Of a stretch of DNA of 5,017 nucleotides, positions 4,935 to 5,017 are shown piece by piece. A program made the translations under genes and the position numbers. Location of the stretch: contig JAILNL010000145.1 in NCBI GenBank assembly GCA_024691625.1, positions 1 through 5,017 on the forward strand, written 5' to 3'. How positions within the stretch are numbered: the stretch's first letter is position 1; every line of letters begins with the position of its first letter. The DNA comes from Schwartzia sp. (in: firmicutes) (GTDB taxonomy: Bacteria > Bacillota > Negativicutes > Selenomonadales > Selenomonadaceae). The notes beneath the pieces were generated by a model. It did no database searches. It was given only the letters and a program-made list of their open reading frames with translations, and was not told where the DNA came from.

Positions 4935-5017
4935 AGAAGGCTGTGAAAGAATGTAAAAGAAGCCTTCTCCTTTAGGAGAAGGTGGCTGCGAAGCAGTCGG
5001 ATGAGGTGTACACCAAA
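4935..5017. repeat. Hairpin-rich dispersed intergenic repeat, cut by the window edge
   Basis: A modular element with no reading frame of note. It contains a perfect hairpin CCTTCTCC-TTTA-GGAGAAGG (4963-4982), then GGCTGC-GAA-GCAGTC (4984-4998, one G-U pair), then GGATGAGG, and the palindrome GGTGTACACC (5005-5014). An upstream AGAAGGCT (4935-4942) is the inverse of AGCCTTCT (4961-4968) and competes for the same bases. From memory, elements of the form AGGAGAAGGTGGC-hairpin-GGATGAGG occur in many copies between genes in Negativicutes and other gut Firmicutes. Only one copy is in this window, so the repeat status rests on that recollection. Confidence 0.5.

Noticed and set aside
1..5017. tRNA, rRNA, CRISPR array or insertion sequence
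   Set aside because: No cloverleaf, rRNA core sequence, regularly spaced repeat array or transposase frame was seen on either strand.

Overview
The window holds five protein genes of a low-to-mid GC Gram-positive-type lineage. Every gene has a strong Shine-Dalgarno site (AAAGGGG, GGAAGG, AAGGAGAG, AGGAGG, AAGGAG), and intrinsic terminators and sigma-A-like promoters are easy to see. The gene mix, together with the dispersed hairpin repeat at the right end, suggests an anaerobic Firmicute, possibly a member of the Negativicutes (Selenomonas/Mitsuokella/Megasphaera type). That placement is inference: no marker gene in the window decides it.

Left part, minus strand. A small heat shock protein gene (39-503) has a clear promoter whose -35 region lies in three tandem TTGACTTW units (594-616), which look like operator half-sites. 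Upstream, and separated by an intrinsic terminator (640-671), is a gene for a secreted peptidoglycan-binding NlpC/P60 endopeptidase (687-1484). The 310 bp between that gene and the next holds no gene. It holds a dense cluster of DnaA-box-like 9-mers (two perfect, three with one mismatch, one relaxed), a very AT-rich tract, and the terminator of the upstream ilvA gene.

Middle. A threonine ammonia-lyase gene with a C-terminal ACT domain (ilvA, 1795-3036, minus) is divergent from a universal stress protein gene (3288-3704, plus). The spacer between them carries the ilvA promoter, and a perfect 8+8 bp palindrome overlaps its -35 hexamer. This is a likely repressor site.

Right part, plus strand. 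The universal stress protein gene is followed by a PAS-like/GGDEF signalling protein gene (3838-4809). Between them is a long hairpin (about 28 paired positions per arm, with bulges) ending in a U-tract that abuts the GGDEF gene's Shine-Dalgarno site. The placement suggests an attenuator or other riboregulated junction. The GGDEF gene ends at a terminator (4839-4883), and the window then runs into a dispersed, hairpin-rich intergenic repeat cut by the window edge.

The genes do not form one pathway. Stress proteins, a cell-wall hydrolase, an amino-acid enzyme and a signalling protein sit side by side as mostly single-gene transcription units. The unexplained interest lies in the non-coding DNA: the DnaA-box cluster far from any dnaA gene in view, the triple-repeat heat shock promoter, the ilvA palindrome, and the long hairpin before the GGDEF gene.
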